Source: Saxibacter everestensis | GTDB taxonomy: Bacteria; Actinomycetota; Actinomycetes; Actinomycetales; Brevibacteriaceae | Assembly: GCF_025787225.1 (NCBI RefSeq) | Contig: NZ_CP090958.1 | Location: forward strand, 124,001 to 188,000 | DNA: 64,000 bases | Direction of reading: 5' to 3' | Shown here: piece by piece, positions 33,038-41,520 of the stretch | Layout: the number at the start of each line of letters is the position of its first letter | How positions within the stretch are numbered: position 1 is the stretch's first letter | Translations under genes and position numbers: made by a program | The notes under the pieces: model-generated | The model's input: the letters and a program-made list of their open reading frames with translations, nothing else | What the model was told of the DNA's origin: nothing | The model's database searches: none

Positions 33038-33459
33038 GCTGCCGCGGGCTTCGCGCCAGGGCACCGCGATTCGGCGTGGTCCCTGCCCTGCGGCCGCTCC
33101 ACGGCGACGGCAATCGGTGACAGGCCTGTCTATCGGCGAGCGGATCGCCGCCTAGCCGCGTCACGACCTGACTAGCCGCGTCACGGCCTGCCTAGCCGCG
33201 TCACGACCTGCCTAGCCGCGTCACGACCTGACGCACGGCCGCGCGAGGCTTCGCTATCGGCCGCGCCCGCAGCCCAGGCGCCTGCCGCGCCCGCAGCCCA
33301 GCACGGCTCTTACCCGTCGCCCAGCACGGCTCGAGTCGAGGATTCGCCGAGGTCGAGACCGAAACAAATTTTCACAACATGATCTCCGTCACTATTGACA
33401 GCGGCAGTCTATAAGAATACGTTTCATCTCAACAAAGGCGTTCGAAAGGGAATTTCAAA
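33038..33459. other. Repeat-bearing intergenic region before the amino-sugar operon
   Basis: A 422-bp stretch without a credible gene. Its first half is GC-rich and contains four 20-bp tandem repeats (33152-33231) and further copies of GCCGCGCCCGCAGCCCAG near 33260-33300. The last 100 bp is AT-rich and holds TTGACA (33394-33399), which may belong to the promoter of the RpiR gene, although no good -10 box lies at standard spacing. Confidence 0.5.
33152..33231. repeat. Four 20-bp tandem repeats
   Basis: CTAGCCGCGTCACGACCTGM is present four times in exact register (33152, 33172, 33192, 33212) with only single-base differences. No reading frame or known protein site corresponds. It lies 115 bp after the APH-like kinase stop. 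Confidence 0.88.
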
Positions 33460-34386
33460 ATGGCGATTCAGTCCGAGACTGCCCCCTTGGCGGGGTCCCC
33501 TATGGGTATCGTCAACAAAATCCAGGCCCAGCTGCCCGATATGACCAAGGCTATGGCCCGGATCGGTGAGTTTCTGCTTACCCAACCCGAGGCTGTGCTG
33601 CGGATGACGATCATGGAGCTGGCCGTGGCCTCCGGCTCGTCACCGGCCACCGTCACCCGATTCTGCCGTCAGGTCGGCTACGAGGGTTACTCGGATTTCC
33701 GGGTCGCCATCGCGGCTGACGCCGGACGAAGTGCTGCTCGGGAATCGTGGGCGCAGGACATCGGCGCAGACTTCGGCCCGGACGACGCCGCACCGGAAGT
33801 GCTGCGCAACCTGCTGAACTCGCATCTGAAAACGCTCCAGGACACTGCCGCCCAGCTCGACCTGGCGGCGATGACCGAAGTCGCAAAGGCAGCGGCATCC
33901 GCTAGGCATATCGACATCTACGGCATCGGCGGCAGCTCCCTCGTCGGCTCGGAACTGCAGGCCCGGCTCTACCGGATCGGCATCAATGCCTTCCATTGGG
34001 ACGAGGTGCACGGCGGCCTGACCAGCGCGGCCATGCTCGACGAGGGCTGCCTCGCCTTCGCGATCTCCAACACCGGCCGGACAAAACAAACGATCGAGAT
34101 GCTGCAGGAGGCCAAGTCGGCCGGCGCGACCACCGTGGTGCTTACGAACCATCCGTCGTCCCCGCTGGCGATCGAGGCCGACTACGCCATCACCACGGCG
34201 GTCAGCGAGCGGTACCTTCCACCGGATGATTTGTCCTGCAAACACGCGCAGATGTTCCTGATCGACCTGCTCTATCTCTTTATCGCCCAGATCGACTTCC
34301 CGCGCACCAGCACCTTACTGGCCACCACCGCTCGGGCCGTCTCCCGCCATCGGCAACCACGCCGCTACGAATCAGGTGGTTCCTGA
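33460..34386 (+). CDS. RpiR/MurR-family transcriptional regulator
   Basis: A 308-residue regulator with an N-terminal RpiR helix-turn-helix (residues about 10-85, including TIMELAVASGSSPATVTRFCR) and a C-terminal SIS sugar-phosphate-binding domain (about 130-270, with IYGIGGSSLVGSELQARLYR and FAISNTGRTKQTIEMLQEAK). Such proteins sense phosphosugars and repress or activate sugar-use operons. The ATG at 33460 follows AAAGGGAA. The next gene begins at the base after its stop. As first gene of the amino-sugar cluster it probably senses a phosphorylated amino sugar such as GlcNAc-6-phosphate; that ligand is inferred. Confidence 0.9.
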   Translation: MAIQSETAPLAGSPMGIVNKIQAQLPDMTKAMARIGEFLLTQPEAVLRMTIMELAVASGSSPATVTRFCRQVGYEGYSDFRVAIAADAGRSAARESWAQDIGADFGPDDAAPEVLRNLLNSHLKTLQDTAAQLDLAAMTEVAKAAASARHIDIYGIGGSSLVGSELQARLYRIGINAFHWDEVHGGLTSAAMLDEGCLAFAISNTGRTKQTIEMLQEAKSAGATTVVLTNHPSSPLAIEADYAITTAVSERYLPPDDLSCKHAQMFLIDLLYLFIAQIDFPRTSTLLATTARAVSRHRQPRRYESGGS

Positions 34387-35148
34387 ATGACCGTCAGCGT
34401 AAGCACCGACGCCTACCTCAACGAGCTGCATCGCCGGATGGATTCAGTCGCACAGGATGAAGGAACCACCAGCATCCCCGCGGCCGCGAAGCTGATCGTC
34501 GAAACCCTGAGGAACGGCGGAGTGATCAGCGCCTTCGGCACCGGCCATTCGGAGGCGATGGCGATGGAAATCGCCGGTCGTGCCGGCGGGCTGATTCCGA
34601 CCAATCGGATCTCGCTGCGGGACCTGGTAATTTACGGTGACTACACCCCGGAGAGCCTAGGCGGCTCGGACCTGGAACGGCAGTCAAACATTGCTCGTGA
34701 CCTTTACGAGCTCACCCCCGTGCATCCGGCCGATCTTTTCTTGATCGCGTCGAACTCCGGCGTGAACGGCTCGGTCGTCGGCATGGCGGAGCTGGTGAAG
34801 GACAAGGGGCACAAGCTGATCGTCGTCACGTCGATGGACCACACCCGCAAGGTTGAGCCGAAACATCCCAGCGGCAAGCGGCTCTACGAGTTCGCCGACG
34901 TCACGATCGACAACAAAGCGCCGTATGGCGATGTCACGCTCGACCTGCCGGACGGCGGCGGCATTGGTGCCGTGTCGTCGATCACCGCCGCTCTGGTGGC
35001 GCAGTTCCTGACCATCGAGGTGACGAAGCTTCTGATCGATTCAGGGGTGATGCCCCCAACCTATATCTCCGCGAATATCCCGGGAGGAGACGAACACAAT
35101 ACGCACCTTGAACGGCAGTACCTCGGCCGCATTCGGCGGGATGCCTGA
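34387..35148 (+). CDS. SIS-domain protein, UPF0309 type
   Basis: A 253-residue protein with one SIS (sugar isomerase) domain. ISAFGTGHSEAMAMEIAGRAGG near residues 49-70 and FLIASNSGVNGSVVGMAELVKDKG near 118-141 are the phosphosugar-binding loops. The family (UPF0309) lacks a settled enzymatic role; isomerase or deaminase action on an amino-sugar phosphate is plausible from context. It is not MurQ: the etherase-specific residues around its active-site glutamate are not recognisable. The ATG at 34387 directly follows the regulator's TGA, indicating co-translation. The solute-binding gene of the same operon follows 90 bp later. Confidence 0.8.
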   Translation: MTVSVSTDAYLNELHRRMDSVAQDEGTTSIPAAAKLIVETLRNGGVISAFGTGHSEAMAMEIAGRAGGLIPTNRISLRDLVIYGDYTPESLGGSDLERQSNIARDLYELTPVHPADLFLIASNSGVNGSVVGMAELVKDKGHKLIVVTSMDHTRKVEPKHPSGKRLYEFADVTIDNKAPYGDVTLDLPDGGGIGAVSSITAALVAQFLTIEVTKLLIDSGVMPPTYISANIPGGDEHNTHLERQYLGRIRRDA

Positions 35149-35238
35149 CGTCCCACTCTCGCGCCACCCGTAGGGCTCGCACAGCGAGTCGGCATCCATA
35201 TCCGGCAACGACGCCGGAAAAGATTGAAAGGTAACACA

Positions 35239-36666
35239 ATGACTGACAGTCGTTCGCCCCATCTTGTGCAGCGTCGCGGATTCCTCCGAGGCGCCCTTGC
35301 CGCAGCCGTTTTCGTTCCGCTTAGCAGCTCGCTCGCCTCCTGCGCGATGGGTGGTGGCGGCGATGAAAACTCCGCTGGCGAAGGCGGCGGGGAAAAGTCG
35401 GACAAGAACCCGTTCGGTGTCGGCGCGGATACCCCGCTCGAGGTGGTCATCTTCGACGGCGGCTTCGGCGATGAGTACGCCAAGGCGCACGCGAAGCTGT
35501 ACAACACGTCGTTCCCTGACGCCGAGGTCAAGCTGACATCCACCCAGAAAATTCAGCAGACCCTGCAGCCCAGGTTCGTCGGCGGAAATCCCCCAGACGT
35601 CGTGGACAACTCCGGTGCCGACCAGATGGACATCAATGCGCTGATCACAGACGGCGTGATTGCCGACCTGAGCGATCTGCTGGATGCGCCGTCGATGGAC
35701 GACCCGGCGGTGAAGGTCCGGGACGCCTTGGTTCCCGGCGTCGAGGTTGCCGGAACGTACAACGGCAAGCTGATGGCGCTCAATTACGTCTATACCGTCT
35801 ACGGCATGTGGTACAACCAGAAGCTGTTCGACGACAAGGGCTGGACGGTGCCTAAGACCTGGGACGACTTCATGTCGGTCGGCGACAAGATCAAGTCCAG
35901 CGGGATGGCGCCGTGGACCTACGCCGGAAAATACCCGTACTACATGGCCTGGCCGCTTGTCGGCCTGATCTTCAACGCCGGAGGCGCCGAAACGGTCGAG
36001 AAACTGCAGACGCTCGCCGAAGACGCCTGGACGGCTGACCCCGTGGTCAAGTCGGCCAAGGCCTTCCAGCAGGTCGTCGACAACGGTTGGGTGCTCTCCG
36101 GAACGGCCGGGCTCGACCACGTCCAGTCGCAACAGCAGTGGCTGGACGGCAAGGCAGCCTTCATTCCGTGCGGGTCCTGGATCGAGAACGAAATGAAGGA
36201 CTCCATCCCTGAGGGCTTCGAGATGGCGGTCGCGCCCATGCCGAGCGTCGGCGCCGACGACAAGTCGCCCTACGGTTCGCTCTACGCAAACGCGGGCGAG
36301 CCGTTCATCGTGGCGGCCAAGGGCAAGAACCCGGCCGGTGGCAAGGAGTACCTGCGCGCCATGCTGTCGAAGGAAGGTGCGCAGAAGTTCGCCGAGGCGA
36401 CCAACTCGCTGACCGCGTTGAAGGATGCGCCGCTGCCAAGCAGTGCCGGAGCCGGGCTGAAGTCTGTGCAGTCGGTTGTGAAGGCGGCGGGCGACAACAC
36501 AACCAGCCTGTTCTATGACGTGCGATACCCAAAGCTGTGGGATGACCTGGGCAACGCATTGGGCCAGTTCATGACGGGGAAGATCAAGGCCGACGAGTTC
36601 TGCGAGCAGATGCAGAAGAAGACCGACGACACCCGCAACGATCCCAACATCACCAAGTACGACTAG
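35239..36666 (+). CDS. ngcE: GlcNAc/chitobiose ABC transporter, binding lipoprotein
   Basis: A 475-residue solute-binding protein of the carbohydrate uptake-1 class, resembling NgcE, which binds N-acetylglucosamine and N,N'-diacetylchitobiose in Streptomyces. The signal has a twin-arginine motif RRGFLRG at residues 12-18 and a lipobox LASC with Cys35, so it is exported folded and anchored as a lipoprotein. A Gly/Ser/Glu-rich linker follows. Sugar-binding features include LNYVYTVYGMWYNQKLFDD near 176 and GGKEYLRAMLSKEGAQKFAE. The ATG at 35239 has GAAAGG upstream. Two permease genes follow. No ATPase gene is present, so a shared MsiK-type ATPase elsewhere is expected. Confidence 0.86.
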   Translation: MTDSRSPHLVQRRGFLRGALAAAVFVPLSSSLASCAMGGGGDENSAGEGGGEKSDKNPFGVGADTPLEVVIFDGGFGDEYAKAHAKLYNTSFPDAEVKLTSTQKIQQTLQPRFVGGNPPDVVDNSGADQMDINALITDGVIADLSDLLDAPSMDDPAVKVRDALVPGVEVAGTYNGKLMALNYVYTVYGMWYNQKLFDDKGWTVPKTWDDFMSVGDKIKSSGMAPWTYAGKYPYYMAWPLVGLIFNAGGAETVEKLQTLAEDAWTADPVVKSAKAFQQVVDNGWVLSGTAGLDHVQSQQQWLDGKAAFIPCGSWIENEMKDSIPEGFEMAVAPMPSVGADDKSPYGSLYANAGEPFIVAAKGKNPAGGKEYLRAMLSKEGAQKFAEATNSLTALKDAPLPSSAGAGLKSVQSVVKAAGDNTTSLFYDVRYPKLWDDLGNALGQFMTGKIKADEFCEQMQKKTDDTRNDPNITKYD

Positions 36667-36682
36667 GTAAGGCGGCAAGCAA

Positions 36683-37588
36683 GTGAACCACGGGAAATAT
36701 CGGGTGATCATCAGCTTCCTTGTGCTGCCGGTTCTGATTTATGGCGTTTTCGTCGTCTCTCCCTATTTGCAGACGTTCTACATTTCGCTGACAAATTGGC
36801 GCGGATACTCGACGAACCCGCCCTTCATCGGATTCGGCAACTACACGGCGCTGTTCAAGGACGACGTGTTCTGGCAGGCCCTGCTACACAACGGAATCCT
36901 GCTGGTCGTGCTTCCGGTGGCCGTGATCGTGATGAGCCTCTTCTTCGCGTTCATGCTTAATGCGGCCGGCCGGAAGAAGGGTGCGATCGCGGGAGTGCCA
37001 GGTTCCGGGATATATCGCGTGGTTTACTTCTTCCCCTACGTGCTCTCGGTCGCCATCGTCGGCATCCTGTGGGTGAATATCTACAACCCGATCAACGGGC
37101 TGCTCAACGGCTTCCTGAAGATCATCGGCCTCGGTCACGTCCAGCCGACGTGGCTTGGCGACCCGAATCTGGCGATATGGGCAGTGATGGCCGCCATGGT
37201 GTGGAACTTCGTCGGGTTCTACGTTGTGCTGTTCACCGCAGGCATGCAGTCGATCCCGAACGAGATCTACGAGGCGGCGCTGCTCGATGGCGCCGGGCGT
37301 GCGCAGACCTTCTTTTCGGTGACGCTCCCGTTGCTGTGGGGAAATGTGCAGACCTCGCTGGTCTACATGGGAATCCTGGCCCTCGATGGTTTCGCGATCA
37401 TCCAGATCATGACCAACGGTGGCCCGAACAATTCGACCCAGGTGATTGCCACCTACCTCTACCAAACCGCCTTCAACTACGGCCAGTTCGGCTACGCCTC
37501 GGCCATGGGTGTCGTGCTGTTCCTCTTCACCCTGATCCTTGCCGCCATTACCCTGCGGGTAACTCGGCGCGACACCGTGGAGTTCTAG
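36683..37588 (+). CDS. ngcF: Amino-sugar ABC transporter permease 1
   Basis: A 301-residue inner-membrane permease of the MalF type (binding-protein-dependent transport). Six or more hydrophobic segments can be traced, starting at VIISFLVLPVLIYGVFVV. The coupling loop EAALLDGAGRAQTFFSVTLP near residue 200 is the EAA motif that contacts the ATPase. The start is GTG at 36683, 17 bp after the binding-protein gene, behind AAGGCGG. Together with the next gene it forms the channel for the sugar delivered by the lipoprotein at 35239. It resembles NgcF of Streptomyces in size and order. Confidence 0.88.
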   Translation: MNHGKYRVIISFLVLPVLIYGVFVVSPYLQTFYISLTNWRGYSTNPPFIGFGNYTALFKDDVFWQALLHNGILLVVLPVAVIVMSLFFAFMLNAAGRKKGAIAGVPGSGIYRVVYFFPYVLSVAIVGILWVNIYNPINGLLNGFLKIIGLGHVQPTWLGDPNLAIWAVMAAMVWNFVGFYVVLFTAGMQSIPNEIYEAALLDGAGRAQTFFSVTLPLLWGNVQTSLVYMGILALDGFAIIQIMTNGGPNNSTQVIATYLYQTAFNYGQFGYASAMGVVLFLFTLILAAITLRVTRRDTVEF

Positions 37589-37595
37589 GAGAGTC

Positions 37596-38555
37596 ATGAC
37601 CACGACAAAATCTGAACGAAAGCAGAACTCCGCCGGAGCCGCGGCCACAACCGGTGCGGGGCAGGGGTCGCGGCCAAGCGGCACCGGAGGATCGGGACGA
37701 GCACAGAAGTCGCGTGGCGCGGCATCCGGCGGACCCGACGGAATGCTTTGGGTTGCCCAGTTCGCGTTGATCATCTGGGCGCTGATCTCGACGATCCCGT
37801 TGCTCTGGGCGATGGTCAGCTCGTTCAAGTCCAATAAGGAAATCGTCGCCAGCCCGTGGAGTCTTCCATCCCGGCTGAACTGGGACAATTTCGTTCGGGC
37901 CTGGAATGAGGCGCACATCGGGCAGTACTTCCTGAACACCGTCGTGGTGGTTGGCGGGGGAGTCGTGCTGACCATGGTCTTTTCGGCGATGGCGGCTTAC
38001 GTCTTTGCCAGATATGAGTTCCCTGGTAAGCGCCTGCTGTATTACGGGTTCATCGCTGGTATGACGTTTCCGGTGTTCATGGCTGTCGTTCCGCTATTCT
38101 TCGTGGTGAAGAATCTGGGGATGATTTCGACGTACCACGGCCTGATCCTGGTGTATGTCGCCTACTCACTGCCGTTTTCGGTGTTCTTCCTAACGTCGTT
38201 CTTCAAAACGTTGCCGGTGGCGGTGGCCGAGGCCGCGATCATGGACGGAGCCTCGCACTACAGGGTGTTCTTCTCGGTGATGTTGCCGATGGCCAAGCCC
38301 GGCCTGATCAGCATCGGCATCTTCAATTTCATCGGTCAATGGAACCAGTACCTGCTTCCGCTGGTATTGGTACCGGACGAGTCGAAGTATGTGCTGGCCC
38401 AAGGCCTCGCGAACCTGGCGGTCAACCAGGGGTACAAGAGCGATATCAGTGGACTGTTCGCGGGCCTGACCATCGCCATCCTGCCGATCCTGGTGGTGTA
38501 CGTGATCTTCCAGCGCAGGGTCCAGGCGGGGATGACCGCCGGCGCGATGAAGTAG
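37596..38555 (+). CDS. ngcG: Amino-sugar ABC transporter permease 2
   Basis: A 319-residue MalG-type permease. The first 45 residues are a polar extension rich in Ser, Gly and Ala (GAGQGSRPSGTGG), longer than usual. TM1 starts near residue 49 (MLWVAQFALIIWALISTIPL). The EAA loop AEAAIMDGASHYRVFFSVM is near 208-226. The ATG at 37596 follows AGGAGAG and lies 7 bp past the stop of its partner. It is the last gene of the operon begun by the RpiR regulator. Two GC-rich direct repeats lie immediately after its stop in place of a clear terminator. Confidence 0.88.
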   Translation: MTTTKSERKQNSAGAAATTGAGQGSRPSGTGGSGRAQKSRGAASGGPDGMLWVAQFALIIWALISTIPLLWAMVSSFKSNKEIVASPWSLPSRLNWDNFVRAWNEAHIGQYFLNTVVVVGGGVVLTMVFSAMAAYVFARYEFPGKRLLYYGFIAGMTFPVFMAVVPLFFVVKNLGMISTYHGLILVYVAYSLPFSVFFLTSFFKTLPVAVAEAAIMDGASHYRVFFSVMLPMAKPGLISIGIFNFIGQWNQYLLPLVLVPDESKYVLAQGLANLAVNQGYKSDISGLFAGLTIAILPILVVYVIFQRRVQAGMTAGAMK

Positions 38556-38885
38556 CCGGAGGGCTCAGGGCGGGGCCTCGTCCGGACCCGTGCGGATGGC
38601 GGCGCTGGGCTCGGGGCGGGGTCTCGCCGCGATCAGCGGATAGCGGCACCGTGCGGACCGGAGACCACCTCACGCAGCCAGGAAAAAACGTTGCCGGGCG
38701 GGTTCAAATCGTGCAACCTACAAGGTATGTGCAAAAGTCTTTGCCTAATGTCGTGCCCCGGCAGCCGGGTGATGCCTCGGTGCCGATATAGGTCCTGGGC
38801 TGACATCGATATAGGTCCCGGGCTGACCTAAAGGACTCGTAGTGTTTCTTCATCAGCACCTTCGCCCGAGTTGAGGAATACACAG
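38556..38885. other. Intergenic region with two repeat pairs
   Basis: A 330-bp gap. It opens with two copies of GGGCTCRGGGCGGGGYCTCG (38561-38580 and 38607-38626). Nearer the VOC gene are two copies of a 21-bp element (38784-38827). I see no gene and no strong terminator hairpin with a T-run. Confidence 0.5.
38784..38830. promoter_or_regulatory. Duplicated 21-bp element before the VOC gene
   Basis: CGATATAGGTCCYGGGCTGAC occurs at 38784-38804 and 38807-38827, a 23-bp period. The second copy extends into the inverted repeat TAGGTC / GACCTA (38812-38817 and 38825-38830). Being 55-100 bp upstream of the VOC gene start, it could be a tandem operator. The binding protein is unknown. Confidence 0.42.
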
Positions 38886-39461
38886 ATGACTGCATCAGCG
38901 AACAAAAGTAGCCCGGTACCCGAGGGCTACAGCACGGTGGCTCCCTGGATTATCTCCAGAGACACGGCGGGACTGCTCGACTTCATCACGGCGGCGTTCG
39001 ACGCGAAGGAGACGGGACGCGTTCCGAATGCCGATGGGACCATCGGGCACGCGGAGGCGATCATCGGTGACTCCGTTGTGATGGCGTTCGATGCGCGACC
39101 CGACTGGCCGGATACACCTGCTTTCCTGCGGCTATATGTCGAGGATGGCGACGCAACGTTCGCCAGGGCAGTGGCGGCGGGTGCAACGGCGGTCACCGAA
39201 ATGACGGAAATGTTCTGGGGCGACCGAGTCGGTCGGGTGCGGGACCCCTTCGGCAACCTGTGGTGGATCCAGTGCAGGGTCGCGGAGCTGACGGAAGAAG
39301 AGGCATGGGAACGAGCCGGGCAACCAGAATTCGTCCAGGCCATGGAGTACGTTCAGGGCGCAGAACTGGTGCAGCCGCTTATCCCAACCCGGGCCGACCG
39401 GGAGTCGAGGGAAAAAGCTCCGGGACCCGGGAACAAACTTGCCTCGCCGACAGCTGTTTAA
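38886..39461 (+). CDS. VOC-superfamily (glyoxalase/PhnB-like) protein
   Basis: A 191-residue vicinal-oxygen-chelate protein resembling PhnB and related small-molecule binding proteins. The first beta-alpha unit is VAPWIISRDTAGLLDFITAAF; the second contains LYVEDGDATFARAVAAGATAV and the closing RVGRVRDPFGNLWWIQ, which holds the typical DPFGN motif. A C-terminal extension of about 60 residues after the VOC fold is unusual. The ATG at 38886 follows GAGGAA. The substrate is unknown. The duplicated element upstream suggests regulation. The ABC exporter genes follow after 30 bp and may be co-transcribed, which would fit a detoxification unit, although this is inference. Confidence 0.83.
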   Translation: MTASANKSSPVPEGYSTVAPWIISRDTAGLLDFITAAFDAKETGRVPNADGTIGHAEAIIGDSVVMAFDARPDWPDTPAFLRLYVEDGDATFARAVAAGATAVTEMTEMFWGDRVGRVRDPFGNLWWIQCRVAELTEEEAWERAGQPEFVQAMEYVQGAELVQPLIPTRADRESREKAPGPGNKLASPTAV

Positions 39462-39491
39462 GAGCAACTACGAACTAAAGGACTATCGAAA

Positions 39492-40484
39492 ATGTCAATC
39501 ATAGAGGCATGGGGTCTCACAAAGACCTATAAATCCAAGAGCGGTCCGGTACATGCCCTGGACGGCTTGAACCTTTCGGTGCCGGAGGGAACGGTCAAGG
39601 CGCTGCTTGGTCCGAACGGTGCCGGGAAAACCACCGCGGTCAAGGTACTGACCACTCTGATCAAGCCGGATCAGGGCAGGGCGACAATCGACGGGATCGA
39701 TGTGGTCGCCAACCCCAAGGCGGTCCGCCGGATTTTCGGAGTGTCCGGGCAGTACGCAGCTGTCGACGAGAACCTGACCGGTTTCGAGAATCTCGAAATG
39801 GTTGGCCGGCTGTACCACCTCGGGGCACGTGAATCGCGGCGTCGAGCGCAGGAACTGATTGAGCAGTTCGAGCTGACTGCCGCGGGTAATCGCCCGGTCA
39901 AGGGATTCTCCGGAGGCATGCGACGCCGGATCGACCTCGCCGGTGCCCTGGTGATCAATCCGAAGATCCTCTTCCTTGACGAACCGACAACCGGTCTCGA
40001 TCCACGAAGCCGGCTGGCCTTGTGGGACATCATCAAAAATCTGGTCAGCGGCGGCACCACCCTGCTGCTGACGACGCAGTACCTGGAAGAGGCCGATCAG
40101 CTGGCCAACGATATTGCCGTGATCGATGACGGCAAGGTAATCGCCGAAGGTACATCTGATCAGCTCAAGGCAGAGGTGGGCGGTCATCGGATCGTCGTAG
40201 CGTTGGTGGATTCCGCAGACGCCGCCACCGCTCGTGAGGTGCTTGGCCGGCACGGCGATGGCGAAGCCACGGTGGGTGGGGACGGACGCACGGTCGAGGT
40301 TTCCGTCATCGACGGGCCACGAGCCCTGCAGTACGTGCTTGGCGACCTCGGTCAGGCTGGGATCCAGCTGCATGACGCAGGAATGCGCCGGCCGACCCTT
40401 GATGATGTTTTCCTGCGGCTCACCGGCCACAGGGCCGAAGAGGAACTGGCCGAGGACGAGGCCGAATTGGAGAAAGCAAAATGA
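39492..40484 (+). CDS. DrrA-type ABC exporter ATPase
   Basis: A 330-residue ABC ATPase of the daunorubicin-resistance (DrrA) subfamily. Walker A GPNGAGKTT is at residues 39-47, the signature FSGGMRRRIDLAGAL near 137, Walker B ILFLDEPTTGLD near 157, and the H-loop region LLLTTQYLEEAD near 190. About 100 residues after the ATPase core form the DrrA-specific C-terminal domain. The ATG at 39492 follows AAAGGA. The stop overlaps the permease gene (ATGA), giving coupled synthesis of the two-component exporter. Substrates in this family are drugs, lipids or polyketides; none can be assigned here. Confidence 0.9.
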   Translation: MSIIEAWGLTKTYKSKSGPVHALDGLNLSVPEGTVKALLGPNGAGKTTAVKVLTTLIKPDQGRATIDGIDVVANPKAVRRIFGVSGQYAAVDENLTGFENLEMVGRLYHLGARESRRRAQELIEQFELTAAGNRPVKGFSGGMRRRIDLAGALVINPKILFLDEPTTGLDPRSRLALWDIIKNLVSGGTTLLLTTQYLEEADQLANDIAVIDDGKVIAEGTSDQLKAEVGGHRIVVALVDSADAATAREVLGRHGDGEATVGGDGRTVEVSVIDGPRALQYVLGDLGQAGIQLHDAGMRRPTLDDVFLRLTGHRAEEELAEDEAELEKAK

Positions 40485-41311
40485 GCGCCGCAACCTTAGT
40501 AGGGCCGGATTCAACCGCGATTGGCCGCTGGTTCTCGGATGGCTGGACCGTCACAAAACGAAATCTGACCAAGATCAAGCGCTCGCCGGACATGATCATC
40601 TTCGCGGTGCTGCAGCCAATTATGTTCGTGCTGTTGTTCAGCCAGGTATACGCGGGTTCGATTGCGGTCGAGGGCACCGATTACACCCAGTACCTGATGG
40701 CGGGCATCTTCGGACAGACCGTCGTGTTCGGATCGACGTTCTCCGGAGCGGCGATGGCGCAGGACCTCAAGGACGGCATCATCGATCGATTCCGTACCCT
40801 GCCAATGAGCCCGTCGGCGGTACTCGTCGGGCGCACGAACAGCGACTTGGCGCTGAACGGCATCTCGATGCTGATCATGATGGGCACCGGCCTGCTGGTC
40901 GGTTGGCGGGTAAACAACTCGCCGGCGGAATTCATCGGCGGCGTCGCACTGCTGCTGCTGTTCTCCTACGCCTTCAGCTGGGTGATGGCATTGCTGGGCA
41001 TGAGCGTGAAATCGCCCGAGACGATCAACAACGCGTCTTTCATGATCCTGTTCCCGCTCACGTTCATCTCGAACGCCTTCGTGCAGCCGCAGAACATGCC
41101 TGCCGCGCTTGAGGCATTCGCAAACTGGAATCCGGTCTCGGCCTTGGTGCAGGCGGCGCGCGAGCTGTTCGGCAACCTTGGCACGGCGCCCGTCCCGGAC
41201 ACCTGGCCAATGCAGAACGCGGTGCTGACTGTGCTGATCGGCGTGGTCGTGATGCTGGTGATCTTCGTGCCGCTGTGCGTGCGGAAGTTCGAGTCAATCA
41301 GCTCCCGGTAA
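40481..41311 (+). CDS. DrrB-type ABC-2 exporter permease
   Basis: A 276-residue ABC-2 membrane protein that pairs with the preceding ATPase. Six hydrophobic segments are visible (for example MIIFAVLQPIMFVLLFSQVY and VLTVLIGVVVMLVIFVPL). The conserved region DGIIDRFRTLPMSPSAVLVG near residue 105 and FISNAFVQPQNMPAALEAFA near 195 are DrrB/ABC-2 features. It starts at the ATG overlapping the ATPase stop by 4 bp. The pair should form a (AB)2 exporter. After its stop, repeats and an inverted repeat occupy about 200 bp before the convergent methyltransferase gene. Confidence 0.9.
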   Translation: MSAATLVGPDSTAIGRWFSDGWTVTKRNLTKIKRSPDMIIFAVLQPIMFVLLFSQVYAGSIAVEGTDYTQYLMAGIFGQTVVFGSTFSGAAMAQDLKDGIIDRFRTLPMSPSAVLVGRTNSDLALNGISMLIMMGTGLLVGWRVNNSPAEFIGGVALLLLFSYAFSWVMALLGMSVKSPETINNASFMILFPLTFISNAFVQPQNMPAALEAFANWNPVSALVQAARELFGNLGTAPVPDTWPMQNAVLTVLIGVVVMLVIFVPLCVRKFESISSR

Positions 41312-41334
41312 CGCGAGCCGGGGTGCTGGGCGCA

Positions 41335-41444
41335 GGGTCCCATACGAAACGGTCCGCGCACTGGGCCAGTTCGGGCACTGGGCCAGTCCGGGCACTGGGC
41401 CGGCGTGCACTAGACCGGCGTGGGTCCCATACAAAACGGTCCGC
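41335..41444. repeat. Two 23-bp direct repeats with CACTGGGCC units between
   Basis: GGGTCCCATACRAAACGGTC plus CGC occurs at 41335-41357 and again at 41422-41444 with one mismatch. Between them are three copies of GGGCACTGGGCC or close variants. The region begins 24 bp after the ABC permease stop. Confidence 0.72.
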
Positions 41445-41500
41445 TTTTTCGATGAAGTACGCACTTTGTGTGACCACCTCGTCGAGAGAGCGGACCGTTT
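41434..41500. terminator. Long-range inverted repeat between convergent genes
   Basis: AAACGGTCCGCT (41434-41445) pairs with AGCGGACCGTTT (41489-41500), perfect 12-bp arms with a 43-nt loop. A T-run (TTTTT) sits just inside the loop. It lies between the exporter operon and the convergent methyltransferase gene. It could terminate either transcript. The left arm is part of the 23-bp direct repeat, so it may also be a relic of a small mobile element. Confidence 0.45.
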
Positions 41501-41520
41501 GGCGGTTAGGTCTAACTCGC

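Noticed and set aside
34387-35148. MurQ (MurNAc-6-P etherase) for the SIS-domain protein
   Set aside because: Length and SIS loops fit UPF0309 better, and the etherase-specific active-site segment is not recognisable.
35041-36711. 556-codon minus-strand frame opposite the ngcE-like gene
   Set aside because: Very long but antisense to a Tat lipoprotein gene with clear motifs and operon context; no credible start signal.
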